From Neobacillus sp. SuZ13 (GTDB taxonomy: Bacteria > Bacillota > Bacilli > Bacillales > Cytobacillaceae): a stretch of DNA of 64,000 nucleotides. Shown in pieces: positions 1 to 8,639 of this stretch. The stretch covers positions 3,867,501-3,931,500 of the forward strand of contig NZ_CP126107.1 in the NCBI RefSeq assembly GCF_030123365.1, given 5' to 3'. The position numbers were made by a program, and so were the translations under genes. The notes under the pieces are model-generated. The model made no database searches. It was not told the DNA's origin and saw only the letters and a list, made by a program, of their open reading frames with translations. Each line of letters starts with the position of its first letter. Position 1 is the first letter of the stretch.

Positions 1-700
<700 letters not shown>

Positions 701-831
701 GTTGATTAGCTCATAAATATTACGTTGGCATAGTTTCAAAAATAGAAACTAAAATTTATAGTTTGTTTGCACGATTTTGTTTGTTTAGTTTTCAAAGAAC
801 AAACTCACTCCCTTATGAAGCGACAAAAAAT

Positions 832-861
832 ATTATACTGTAACTCTCGCAAATAAGTCAA
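832..861 (-). promoter_or_regulatory. rrn promoter (sigma-A type), 16S copy 1
   Basis: On the minus strand TTGACT (856-861) is followed after 18 nt by TATAAT (832-837), placed to drive the partial 16S gene. A second weaker candidate lies upstream (TTGAAC 950-955, TACTAT 926-931, 18 nt spacer). The leader contains a small hairpin (731-751, TAGTTTC/GAAACTA) whose stem is kept but whose loop differs in the other rrn leader (41099-41118). Confidence 0.7.
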
Positions 862-977
862 CATTTTTTAAAATTAAAAGTGTTAATTGTTCGAAAATGT
901 TTACACGCTCGAAGAGAACTTTCTTATAGTACCATGTAAGTTATCCAAAGTTCAATGATAAATTTTTCCAACTAATT

Positions 978-1012
978 AAAAAGGGCTGTGATTCACAAAC
1001 CACAACAGCCCT
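978..1012 (-). terminator. Rho-independent terminator
   Basis: AGGGCTGT (982-989) pairs with ACAGCCCT (1005-1012) and on the minus strand is followed by a T-run. It sits directly after the stop of the gene at 1029-1601 and closes the gene set that begins at 6851. Confidence 0.75.
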
Positions 1013-1028
1013 AATGTCCTTTTTATTT

Positions 1029-1601
1029 TTATATTAACTTAATCTTTTTCCATTGCTCATATATGGATGGGTGTAATTCCTTAACATGTCCTAAGAACTG
1101 ATCTAAATAGCCAAGTTTTTTTAATCCAGTGAATAATTTTGTCGGGACAGACCTTACAGTAGTCATTGCCCTTTTGTGATCGATTACTTTAATTTCTCCC
1201 AGCTCATTAAAAAAAATGTGGCGAACCTCGGTGTCAAGTCTAGTAAAACCAACCTTTTGTAATTCTGCTAGCATGAATAATATCTTCATTGCGATTAGTT
1301 TGGGTAGTTGCTTCTCTTTTTTTAAGTAGGCTTTAAGATTACCACCATTCACTAATTCCATTACAATATAATTGGATCCATATTCATAGAGACGGGGGAT
1401 AACGGAACTTGACTGTCCTATTTGTAGAGCATATAACTCCTTTTTTTGATTGTCTTCATTAACATATACTTTGACACATTTCTCAGGTGACAATTGAAAG
1501 ACGGACCCATCTGCACCTTTCCCAAGCATTGTAAAACCGTTCAAATCTTGTATTGTAATTTTGCCCTTATTTTTGGCTGCTATTTTATCAAAATCATTCA
1601 T
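1029..1601 (-). CDS. Small serine/threonine protein kinase-like protein (YrzF-type)
   Basis: 190 aa, about the size of a minimal kinase lobe pair. A glycine-rich loop (GKGADGSVF, near residues 28-36), a candidate Lys in VKVYV, and an ELVNGGNL hinge are visible. The catalytic loop is atypical (RLDTEVRHIFFN in place of HRDxxxxN) and the metal-binding DFG is replaced by VIDHKRA. Proteins of this type occur in Bacillus (YrzF/YbdM). It lies 18 bp downstream of the epimerase gene, followed by a terminator, so it is probably the last gene of the unit. The kinase fold is likely; activity and substrate are unknown. Confidence 0.65.
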   Translation of the reverse strand: MNDFDKIAAKNKGKITIQDLNGFTMLGKGADGSVFQLSPEKCVKVYVNEDNQKKELYALQIGQSSSVIPRLYEYGSNYIVMELVNGGNLKAYLKKEKQLPKLIAMKILFMLAELQKVGFTRLDTEVRHIFFNELGEIKVIDHKRAMTTVRSVPTKLFTGLKKLGYLDQFLGHVKELHPSIYEQWKKIKLI

Positions 1602-1619
1602 TTCTAATCTCCTTTAATT

Positions 1620-2546
1620 TCATTTGTCTTTCAACATCCTTTTATAATAGTTTAATGTTTCATTTAATCCTGTTTGCAAATCAAAGTCAGGTTTCCACGA
1701 CAAAAGATTCACAGCTTCGGTATTATCCAATCGACTATAACGAATATCCCCTTCGCGTTCAGGCATAGGGATGGGTGATAGTTTACTATTAGTTAGTGAA
1801 GTAATTATTTGAAATAGTTGGTTAATGCTTGTTTTAGAATTAGTGCCGATATTGAAAATACCATTTGCCCCCTTTTCAATGGATAATACATTGGCACGCG
1901 CGACATCTTTCACAAACACAAAATCTCTTGTTTGTTCTCCGTCTCCAAATATATATGGGGCATCACCATTAAGCACTTTTTTAAAAAAGATCGAGATGAC
2001 CCCGCCTTCTCCAATAGAAGATTGGCGCGGTCCATAAACATTCGCATATCTAAGAATCGTGTATGGAAGTTGAAAAAGTTGATGAAAGGTCTGAATGTAT
2101 AGTTCTGAAGAATGTTTGCTAATTCCATAAAAGGATTGAGGCTGAACGGGGAATGTTTCCTTTATACTACAATCATCTTTTTCCCCATAAACAGCACAAG
2201 ACGAAGAAAAAATGAATTTTTTTACATTAAACTTTTGAGAGCATGCTAGCAAACGAATCGTTCCCAGAATATTTTGGTTAGCATCCTCGACTGGTTTTTT
2301 TACCGAGTAGGCAACATCTACTTGTGCCGCCAAATGGATCACCACATCCGGTTTTTCTCTGGCAAAAACCTCCTCTATTTGGGGCGAAGAGATGTCCATT
2401 TTAAAGAATCGAACGTTTGGAGGGACAAATTTTCTATTACCAGACTGTAAATTATCTACTACGATCGGTTCATAACCGGATTGAATTAATAAATCGACAA
2501 CATGCGAACCAATGAATCCAGCTCCCCCAGTAACGAGCACCTTCAT
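1620..2546 (-). CDS. NAD-dependent nucleotide-sugar epimerase/dehydratase (extended SDR)
   Basis: 308 aa, usual length for the UDP-glucose 4-epimerase-like family. The N-terminal Rossmann motif GGAGFIGSH (residues 7-15), the acidic residue after beta-2 (VVDNL), the Ser-rich SSSCAVYG segment and the catalytic Tyr/Lys pair in YGISK are present, as is the sugar-binding NVYGPRQ segment. It would convert an NDP-sugar in the cytoplasm, feeding the glycosyltransferase encoded upstream at 4897-6204. Substrate cannot be read from sequence; UDP-Glc/Gal or UDP-GlcNAc/GalNAc types are both possible. Confidence 0.85.
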   Translation of the reverse strand: MKVLVTGGAGFIGSHVVDLLIQSGYEPIVVDNLQSGNRKFVPPNVRFFKMDISSPQIEEVFAREKPDVVIHLAAQVDVAYSVKKPVEDANQNILGTIRLLACSQKFNVKKFIFSSSCAVYGEKDDCSIKETFPVQPQSFYGISKHSSELYIQTFHQLFQLPYTILRYANVYGPRQSSIGEGGVISIFFKKVLNGDAPYIFGDGEQTRDFVFVKDVARANVLSIEKGANGIFNIGTNSKTSINQLFQIITSLTNSKLSPIPMPEREGDIRYSRLDNTEAVNLLSWKPDFDLQTGLNETLNYYKRMLKDK

Positions 2547-2598
2547 CTCAACAATCTCCTTTCATGTATAAATCCTTATTTAGACTTTGAGATCTTCA

Positions 2599-3672
2599 CT
2601 AATATAATCCCAGTTCTTTGCCCCAAACCTCTATTTTCTCGAGGTATCTCTTGAGGAGTGTGCTCTTTCCTCCATCCAACACCTTTTGCAAATGACTAGA
2701 GAGCTTTTTTTCAAGCGTTCTCTGTAAATAGGCTTTTTTAAGAAGATTTAGTGGATCTTCTTTGAAGGTTATTCCATATTTTAACATTTCCTGACAATAA
2801 ACTTGCACACATTTTCTTCTAATCTCTTCTTCACTCTTCTGCCAATCTGAGCGAAAATCTATTAATAATTCAACAAGAACGGCCAAATCATACCAGCATG
2901 GATAATGCTTCGCAGACTCCCAATCAATTAAAGTAACTTTCCAATTCTCTACTCCATCATTGGCAATTTCACAGCAAATATTGTGGACATGGAGATCGCC
3001 ATGGATGAGACATTGTCCGGTTTCAGTAATTTCCGGAAAAAAATTTGGCCCTTTTTTTAATATTTTTTTGATCATCTTATACCTTGGAGCTACCAATTCT
3101 TTTAAGTTAGGATCTTTCATTGCCAGATCCAGGTTTTCCTTTGCCTTTTTGATTCCTTTAGTCCGTTCCTTTACCTTTTCCTCAGAATCAAAAAACGGAA
3201 GAGAAGAGTCAAATAGATCCGCATGCTGCAAAAATCGTTTATCAAATGTTATGGCATGAAATTTGGCCACCGTGGGGATAATTTGTTCCAAATGTTTTGG
3301 AGCTAATTTTATTTGTCCGCGTAATGGCTGCAAACATTCAGTAAACATCCATGTCTCATTCCCATTAACGTTCGGTTCCAACAAATACAATTTCGGCATA
3401 AACTCTTGATAAATATTATAGGCTTTTTGATACATATTGATTTCCAACCGATGATTTTCTTTCAGCGGCTGTTTGTAAATTTTAAGCACGATGGGAATGA
3501 ACTCCTGCCCATCGGATAGAGTCAACTTCCAAATACTTGTCTTTTCACGAGTATTTTTGAGACATTCAATTCTTTCATCTACTAATTTTACGTTTTTTTT
3601 AAAGACTTTTTTTAGCTTTTCTTCCCAATCATATTGTTTCCAACAGCTTAAAACTTCTTCTAAACTATTCAA
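2599..3672 (-). CDS. APH/choline-kinase-fold phosphotransferase
   Basis: 357 aa. The phosphotransferase motif CLIHGDLHVHN (near residue 222) and the metal-binding LIDWESAKH are intact, so it is probably an active small-molecule kinase. Length and position in a glycan locus resemble the Bacillus CotS/CotI/YutH coat-protein kinases-like family, but I cannot show direct kinship. The gene follows the ATP-grasp gene by about 30 bp, consistent with one operon. Substrate unknown; an amino sugar or sugar conjugate made by the neighbours is the obvious candidate. Confidence 0.75.
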   Translation of the reverse strand: MNSLEEVLSCWKQYDWEEKLKKVFKKNVKLVDERIECLKNTREKTSIWKLTLSDGQEFIPIVLKIYKQPLKENHRLEINMYQKAYNIYQEFMPKLYLLEPNVNGNETWMFTECLQPLRGQIKLAPKHLEQIIPTVAKFHAITFDKRFLQHADLFDSSLPFFDSEEKVKERTKGIKKAKENLDLAMKDPNLKELVAPRYKMIKKILKKGPNFFPEITETGQCLIHGDLHVHNICCEIANDGVENWKVTLIDWESAKHYPCWYDLAVLVELLIDFRSDWQKSEEEIRRKCVQVYCQEMLKYGITFKEDPLNLLKKAYLQRTLEKKLSSHLQKVLDGGKSTLLKRYLEKIEVWGKELGLY

Positions 3673-3702
3673 ATAGAAAGTTCCTCCTTCTTTAATTATT
3701 TA

Positions 3703-4881
3703 TTACTTTCTTCCCCATAAATTTCGTAAATGGGAAACAAAACTTCGAACAAATGGTAGTGGGTCATTCCAAGCAAAGAGAGCTTCAACTTTTTTTCCAG
3801 ATAAGCTCTTTATCCACTCAATGAATTTCATTTCCCCAGTTTTTTGTTTTTGACGAAAGGATAGAAAATCGCGAACAAAGTAAACCCATTTGACCCCTTC
3901 TTTCTGCTGTGTCACAGGTGAAGGGTTTTGCCCGGTAAGGGATAAATAATACAAGTGAGCCAAATTAACCCCACAAGCACTCGATAACGCTTGAGTTAAT
4001 CCGATTCTTGAATTGATTTCAATAAATTTCAGCTTCCCATCTCTTGGGTCGCGTTTAAACTCGGCAATAGCTAAGCCTTTGAATTGAATATCTTTTAGGA
4101 ATGTCGTAGCGAGTTGAATAACTTCTTCGTCCCTAATACTAAGGGCAAGTGCTGTAGATCCAAAATGTGGGGGAAATTGATGTAATTTTTGATTCATCCA
4201 CAAGCCAACTAAATTCATATTTTCATCAAAAAATGTTTTCACAGAATAAATGCAATCCTCATTACCAGGGATGACTTCCTGGATCATGAGTTCACCGAAT
4301 GGGCGATAAAAATGGTACTCCTCTCTCAATTTGGAAGGCTCTTCAACAACGATCGCTTTTTTATAGAGTCTATGATCGATATTTGTGCGAAAATGGGAGG
4401 AATAAACTGGTTTTAAAATGCAAGGAAAGGTAACTTGCTCAATAATTTCCTCGAACTGCTCTTCGTTATTAATAGCGAATGTTTTTGGGCATGGTACATT
4501 TGATTTCAGGGCCAATTCGTATGTTAGTCTTTTATCCAATACCGCTTCAACCAGTGTGTGTTTTGGTAAGAGAAATCTATAATAGTGGGAAAGGACAAAT
4601 CTATTTTTTGAAATAAACTGAACAAAGTCATCAGAACCTGCGTACAAGACTGCCTTTTGTCCTAATTTTTGTGCCAGCCTGGTAAGAAATAAAATTAATG
4701 CAGGTCCCTCACTAACTGGATTCGGACAAATCCCACAGTCGGCAAAACGAGTTTTACCAATTTCATATTTACCTCTTGTATCAAAGGCATATACTTTTAT
4801 TCCTTTTTTCGCTAAACTCCTCACAATTCCTATCCCGGTAGCACTTAAATCAAGAACAACAGCTGGAATATCATGTCGCAT
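3703..4881 (-). CDS. ATP-grasp family ligase (carboxylate-amine ligase-like)
   Basis: 392 aa. An N-terminal Rossmann-like domain (AVVLDLSATGIGIVRSL) precedes an ATP-grasp core: CILKPVYSSHF, LMIQEVIPGNED, LAIAEFKRDPRDG and the metal-binding FIEINSRIG. Such proteins occur in polysaccharide or spore-coat loci and join a carboxylate to an amine via acyl phosphate. It sits between the GT4 gene (15 bp gap) and the kinase gene. The C-terminal basic tail (RNLWGRK) is typical of this subgroup. The actual substrates are unknown. Confidence 0.8.
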   Translation of the reverse strand: MRHDIPAVVLDLSATGIGIVRSLAKKGIKVYAFDTRGKYEIGKTRFADCGICPNPVSEGPALILFLTRLAQKLGQKAVLYAGSDDFVQFISKNRFVLSHYYRFLLPKHTLVEAVLDKRLTYELALKSNVPCPKTFAINNEEQFEEIIEQVTFPCILKPVYSSHFRTNIDHRLYKKAIVVEEPSKLREEYHFYRPFGELMIQEVIPGNEDCIYSVKTFFDENMNLVGLWMNQKLHQFPPHFGSTALALSIRDEEVIQLATTFLKDIQFKGLAIAEFKRDPRDGKLKFIEINSRIGLTQALSSACGVNLAHLYYLSLTGQNPSPVTQQKEGVKWVYFVRDFLSFRQKQKTGEMKFIEWIKSLSGKKVEALFAWNDPLPFVRSFVSHLRNLWGRK

Positions 4882-4896
4882 GCTTTTTTCCTCCTT

Positions 4897-6204
4897 TCAT
4901 AATAATGATTGATAAACTTCTTCAATTTTTCGAACCATTTTATTAACGGTTAAATTTTGTTGTGCAAATGTATAGGCATTTCGTGCTAATTCTTCCCTTA
5001 ATGATTTTTTTTGTAAAAGAAGCAATAACTTGTCTGCAAGTTGCTTGTAGTTAGCCGGTTCAACGATAAATCCTGAATAACTATCTTTAATAATCTCCGG
5101 GATGCCGCCACAATTGGTTGTAAGAATTGCCTGATTGCTAAACATTGCTTCGATAATAGAAATTGGCAGCGTATCACTTGTGGTTGGGAGAACAAAAATG
5201 TCTGATTCACTTAGCAATTTTGGTATGTCTTTTCTACTCCCTAAAAAGGAAACATTTTTTAATCTCAATTCACTAACCTGTTTTTCAAGTTTCTTTCTCA
5301 TTTCACCATCGCCTACAATCCGCACTTCTACATTTTTCATCTGGTCTTTTATAAGAGCCAAAGCTTTAAATAAATACTTATGGCCTTTCCGAGGACGAAG
5401 TCGTGCGATACAAGTTATGACCGTTTTATTCCTGCTTTTCTTCTGAAAATCCTCAACACCAAAATCAATCCCTGTATAAATAGTGGTTATTTTATTATCT
5501 CTTGCACCTAAATTTCCTAGAATTGGGCGAAAGATATCGCAAAGGACGATTACTTGATTGGCATTTTTTATGGCCTGTCTGTCAACGGCCCAAAAATAGA
5601 ATTCCTCAACCGATCCTTTTTCAATTAAGTTAAACTTTAGTCTGTTTTGGGTCATAAATCCGTGAGGTGTAAAAAGAAGCGGTTTTTGAAAAGTTTGGTT
5701 TAGGATTCCTAGCACATTAGCTGTGTATCGATCTTGTGGGTGGATAATATCGTATTGAGACAGATCAAAATTTTCTAGCATTGTATAATAACTGGATAAT
5801 TTGCTGATATTGTGTAGAATTTTTTCATTAAAGCTGCCATAACGATTGAGAAAAAATTGCTTGTATTCCTCAGAATATCGATCGCGTAATGCTTTCATTT
5901 CCTCTGACGGAAAAGAGTTTAATGCTATTATATCGACACTATGTCCTATATTTTCCAAACCGTTTTTAAGGGCATTGATATAGTGCTGCAAGCCACCTAT
6001 CAATGGAAATTCCCAAAATGTTGTGATTAATATCTTTAATTTTTTGTTTTGAATTGCAGATGTATGGATTTGCTTTCTTTTTTTTACTTGTTTTTGTTCA
6101 AAAGGTTGATCGACCCCATAATATTGATCCAATGAAGAAATTAAATGAGGAAAAATGGTCGGCATATTAGGTTGGTCATTGGGTTGCTGATTTATCATTT
6201 CCAT
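4897..6204 (-). CDS. GT4 family glycosyltransferase
   Basis: 435 aa with a GT-B fold: N-terminal domain begins near residue 53 (LKILITTFWEFPLIGGLQ), acceptor-side TPHGFMTQ, donor-domain CIARLRPRKGHKYL, and the E-x7-E motif in PISIIEAMFSNQ. About 50 N-terminal residues before the first beta strand are polar and low complexity, an unusual extension. The start overlaps the stop of the PIG-L gene by 10 nt, indicating translational coupling. It should transfer a sugar from a nucleotide donor to an acceptor later deacetylated by the PIG-L enzyme. It is not a clear BshA: the N-terminal signature differs. Confidence 0.85.
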   Translation of the reverse strand: MEMINQQPNDQPNMPTIFPHLISSLDQYYGVDQPFEQKQVKKRKQIHTSAIQNKKLKILITTFWEFPLIGGLQHYINALKNGLENIGHSVDIIALNSFPSEEMKALRDRYSEEYKQFFLNRYGSFNEKILHNISKLSSYYTMLENFDLSQYDIIHPQDRYTANVLGILNQTFQKPLLFTPHGFMTQNRLKFNLIEKGSVEEFYFWAVDRQAIKNANQVIVLCDIFRPILGNLGARDNKITTIYTGIDFGVEDFQKKSRNKTVITCIARLRPRKGHKYLFKALALIKDQMKNVEVRIVGDGEMRKKLEKQVSELRLKNVSFLGSRKDIPKLLSESDIFVLPTTSDTLPISIIEAMFSNQAILTTNCGGIPEIIKDSYSGFIVEPANYKQLADKLLLLLQKKSLREELARNAYTFAQQNLTVNKMVRKIEEVYQSLL

Positions 6205-6851
6205 ACCCTCCTAATGATTTCAAATGCTTCCCCGTATTCAACCCCAACCGTCATTCCTCTGACGCGCGCCAAATATCTCACACCATCATAGGAACGTGGA
6301 TGTGGGAATGGTCTCATTTCAACATCATAATATTGAAGAGATTTGATTTTGTCGTCGATGGTATCCGTAATATCCACAAAATAATTGGGTTTGAATTCTT
6401 TGTCGTTTGTATGCTGACTCCATTCACTTGAAGAAACGGTTTCAAAACAAAGTATCTCAACCGGCTTTTTTCCCGGCAATGGACGAGCAGCAGTTAACAC
6501 GGCCTGAAACAATATTTGGTGGTCACGGTTGGTATCACCATAATGATGGGTGAATATCATAGCGGGACTATACTTGTCCAGCAGGTTCTCAATGGATTTG
6601 TTAATTTCAACAAGCGGGATTGTTTCCAGCAATAAATTTGGTAATTCCAGAAAAAGGACCTCATCTACTCCTAAGTGTTTATTTGCCTTCAGCATGAATT
6701 GTTGTATATGATGCTCCTCTTCCTTCCGCCCCTTAACAGCAATCACAGTAATGACTTTATAGCCATGATTAATTAACTTCTTAATGGTTCCTCCGCTCCC
6801 AAGAATCTCATCATCAGGATGAGCGGCAATCACTAACACATTTTCACTCAT
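6195..6851 (-). CDS. PIG-L/LmbE family deacetylase
   Basis: 218 aa, usual family length. The zinc motif AHPDDEILGSGGT is at residues 10-22 and the second ligand region THHYGDTNRDH near 100-110. Enzymes of this family remove N-acetyl groups from GlcNAc conjugates (PIG-L, MshB, BshB). It is the first gene of a minus-strand set and overlaps the GT4 gene by 10 nt. RBS GAGGTG precedes the ATG. Upstream, CATATAAT (minus strand near 6893-6900) resembles a mother-cell sigma -10 element, but no convincing -35 is seen. Confidence 0.85.
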   Translation of the reverse strand: MSENVLVIAAHPDDEILGSGGTIKKLINHGYKVITVIAVKGRKEEEHHIQQFMLKANKHLGVDEVLFLELPNLLLETIPLVEINKSIENLLDKYSPAMIFTHHYGDTNRDHQILFQAVLTAARPLPGKKPVEILCFETVSSSEWSQHTNDKEFKPNYFVDITDTIDDKIKSLQYYDVEMRPFPHPRSYDGVRYLARVRGMTVGVEYGEAFEIIRRVWK

Positions 6852-6992
6852 TAGAACACCTCAACTCCAGTTAAAGTAGTTTTCTTGTAATTATATGATA
6901 ATAAGAAGCAGGCGATATGGACTTTATGGTAATAATGAAAAATAGGCTAATTAGTGGAAGTTTTGACTGTTTAATTCCCCCCTTAGCTATCT

Positions 6993-7026
6993 AAAAATAA
7001 AAAAAAACATATGCATTTCGCATATG
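6993..7026 (-). terminator. Rho-independent terminator
   Basis: CATATGC (7008-7014) pairs with GCATATG (7020-7026) across a 5-nt loop, and a long T-run follows on the minus strand. It ends the transcript of the small gene at 7085-7252. Confidence 0.75.
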
Positions 7027-7084
7027 CTCTCTAGAGCTGCATATTTTATTCAAGGAAATATTCTAAAAAGCAACCCTTTTCTCA

Positions 7085-7252
7085 TTAGAAACTCGTTAAC
7101 CTCTTCATGATGGCTGTTTTACGTTCCTTATCCTTGATTCTGGTTAAATCTAGTGCATACTCATGTCCTTTATTTTTTGATTTTAAGATTTCTCTTATTG
7201 CATTTTTCACACTTTCTTCAGTATCTGTAACCATAATCACCTTCCGCAGCAT
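7085..7252 (-). CDS. Small hypothetical protein (55 aa)
   Basis: An ATG at 7252 preceded by GAGGTGG at good spacing opens a 55-codon frame ending in TAA. The product starts MLRKVIMVTDTEESV and is charged, with a Lys/Arg-rich C-terminal half (KDKERKTAIMKRL). It lies 12 bp after the end of the ABC permease remnant and before a terminator, so it may once have been the last gene of that operon. I do not recognise the family. Confidence 0.55.
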   Translation of the reverse strand: MLRKVIMVTDTEESVKNAIREILKSKNKGHEYALDLTRIKDKERKTAIMKRLTSF

Positions 7253-7264
7253 TCTTTCCCACCT

Positions 7265-7935
7265 CTAAGTTTCATTTATTTTTCGAACTTGATTTATTGT
7301 TTTGTTTTTAAAGAAGTCAGCGACTGATGAATTTATCAAAGAAACACAAATGGCAGTAATAATAAAGAAGCCAATGGGTACGAGTACAATCCATGGTTGT
7401 GTATATAAATAACTGATATCTCCGCCAATCACACCAGACCATTCATAAGAAATCGTCCGTGGCGGTGTATCTTGATCCGGATAATGTGTTCCTCCAAAAA
7501 AAGCTTCATAAATCCAAGATGAGCAAGCAGTTGTAAGCATTGAATAAATTGCTGACCAAATAGTAGAATCGACTTTTCACAGACATGCGGGACAATATGT
7601 TTAAAAAAGATCCGTGTTTTACCCGCTCCAAGTGTTCTTGAAGCTTCGATAAATGATTCCTTCTCGATCAGCCTCATTTCATTGGCCACTTGAAGGCTTA
7701 AGTTCGGTATCGCAATCATCACCAGAATAAAAGTTTCAAATAAGGCCCTTTTCCAAAAAGGGGTATGAAACACATCCAGCGGCATCCATAAAACACTGTA
7801 CAAGATAAAGTATGCAATAATGGTTTGCGGTACAACCGAAAACTGCTCAAATAAAGTTTTTATGCTGTTGTAAATACGATGGTTGCAGGAGTAGATTGAG
7901 ACGTTCCAACTTATCTTTGAAAAAAATTTTAGCGC
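7265..7935 (-). pseudogene. ABC transporter permease remnant, frameshifted and 5'-truncated
   Basis: Two frames together encode the end of a binding-protein-dependent permease of the peptide/nickel type. The upper frame (to about 7935, no start codon, stop just upstream) reads through FSVVPQTIIAYFILYSVL, the EAA loop EASRTLGAGKTRIFFKHIVP and LLAHLGFMKLF. It leaves frame at a run of seven A (7496-7502, T on the coding strand); adding one T restores FFGGTHYPDQD and continues to the stop at 7265 with a last membrane helix (IVLVPIGFFIITAICVSL). The N-terminal half and partner transporter genes are missing, so this is a true remnant even if the homopolymer were a sequencing error. Confidence 0.8.
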
Positions 7936-8340
7936 AGTCCATATTTAGTTGGAGGGTACCTTGAGGATCATTTTCGAATCTCTTAGTGCTCTCTTAAAAA
8001 AGTCCATCTCACTTGTGATACGGTTCACCGCATCAACTAAACCAGCGGTTTATTCAAGTATATGAGGGTTAGGATTTAAAATGAAGTTTAAATGATTAAA
8101 GATAATAACATAAGGGAGTTGAGGTAGGGTCAAATAGATTGTTGAAGAAAAAACTGTATTACCATGAATGGAAGTATGTCTTTTATAGCATAAAAAACAG
8201 ATTTCCTTTTTAAGGAAATCTCAGAGTGTAGACAAACCCTTTTTAAAAAGTTATCTGAAGAAAAAGGGGTTTTGTTACTTTTTTAGTTACATATTTGGTT
8301 ATTATCCTGAGAAAAAACACCATATATTGATGATTTATTA
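7936..8340. other. Spacer with decayed coding traces and a hairpin
   Basis: No intact gene. On the minus strand about 7949-8047 reads AGLVDAVNRITSEMDFFKRA and on to a stop, looking like a gene fragment I cannot identify. A 9-bp hairpin (8200-8220, GATTTCCTT/AAGGAAATC) followed by a T-run on the minus strand is terminator-like. Confidence 0.4.
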
Positions 8341-8383
8341 ACTATAAAAACCGTTCTCAACATTTGAGGACGGATTTTATAGT
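8341..8383 (-). terminator. Terminator of SR1
   Basis: On the minus strand CCGTCCTCAA pairs with TTGAGAACGG around a 3-nt loop, flanked by complementary A/T tracts that supply the T-run. It lies 17 nt after the SR1P stop. Confidence 0.8.
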
Positions 8384-8399
8384 ATTGATTTATCTTGAA

Positions 8400-8522
8400 T
8401 TATTTAGAAGCCTTCTTTTGTTTTTTATCACAGCAAGTGCATTGTCCGTACAAAGTTGATACTTTCTCATTCTCAAAATGATCAATTGTGTTATTGCAAA
8501 TTTGGCAAATGATAGTTCCCAT
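8400..8522 (-). CDS. sr1P: GapA-binding peptide SR1P
   Basis: 40 aa starting MGTIICQICNNTIDHFENEK; the segment MGTI-CQ-C--TI-HFE-EKV-TLYG-C agrees with what I recall of the 39-aa B. subtilis SR1P. Two Cys pairs (C6/C9 and C28/C30/C31) suggest metal binding or a compact knuckle. In B. subtilis SR1P binds glyceraldehyde-3-phosphate dehydrogenase GapA and promotes its association with RNase J1. ATG at 8522 has a strong RBS (AAAGGGG). It is encoded inside the SR1 RNA, whose promoter carries a CcpN-type site. Confidence 0.85.
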   Translation of the reverse strand: MGTIICQICNNTIDHFENEKVSTLYGQCTCCDKKQKKASK

Positions 8523-8576
8523 TAGAAAAACCCCTTTGTTTGAATTTTATAAGATAGACACTTTTAACCTCTTAAA

Positions 8577-8590
8577 ATGTAAGCGATTTA
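8577..8590 (+). promoter_or_regulatory. Partial cre-like (CcpA) site in SR1 leader
   Basis: ATGTAAGCGATTTA matches the first thirteen positions of the cre consensus WTGNAARCGNWWWCAW but lacks the CA end. SR1 is known to be weakly repressed by CcpA in B. subtilis, which makes the site plausible but unproven. Confidence 0.35.
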
Positions 8591-8604
8591 TATTCTTTGA
8601 TATT

Positions 8605-8633
8605 ATAATAGTATATCACATTTAGTTTGTCAA
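8605..8633 (-). promoter_or_regulatory. SR1 promoter
   Basis: Minus-strand TTGACA (8628-8633) and TATTAT (8605-8610) are separated by 17 nt, a near-consensus sigma-A promoter with expected start near 8598. Confidence 0.8.
8610..8620 (-). promoter_or_regulatory. CcpN operator candidate at SR1 promoter
   Basis: TGTGATATACT matches all 11 positions of the CcpN consensus TRTGHYATAYW as I recall it. It overlaps the upstream edge of the -10 element. The repressor gene ccpN is in this window at 32945-33580. Confidence 0.65.
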
Positions 8634-8639
8634 CCGTAA

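Larger units (their letters stand above)
8341..8598 (-). ncRNA. SR1-type dual-function regulatory RNA
   Basis: A well-formed promoter, the SR1P reading frame and a strong terminator (8341-8383) delimit a transcript of about 250 nt. In B. subtilis SR1 is a 205-nt RNA that both encodes SR1P and base-pairs with ahrC mRNA. The call rests on the peptide and the layout; base-pairing with ahrC could not be tested here. Confidence 0.75.

Noticed and set aside
4897..6851. Bacillithiol synthesis genes bshA/bshB
   Set aside because: Enzyme classes agree, but the GT4 start is unlike BshA, the ligase is ATP-grasp and not BshC, and the accompanying kinase and epimerase do not belong to that pathway.
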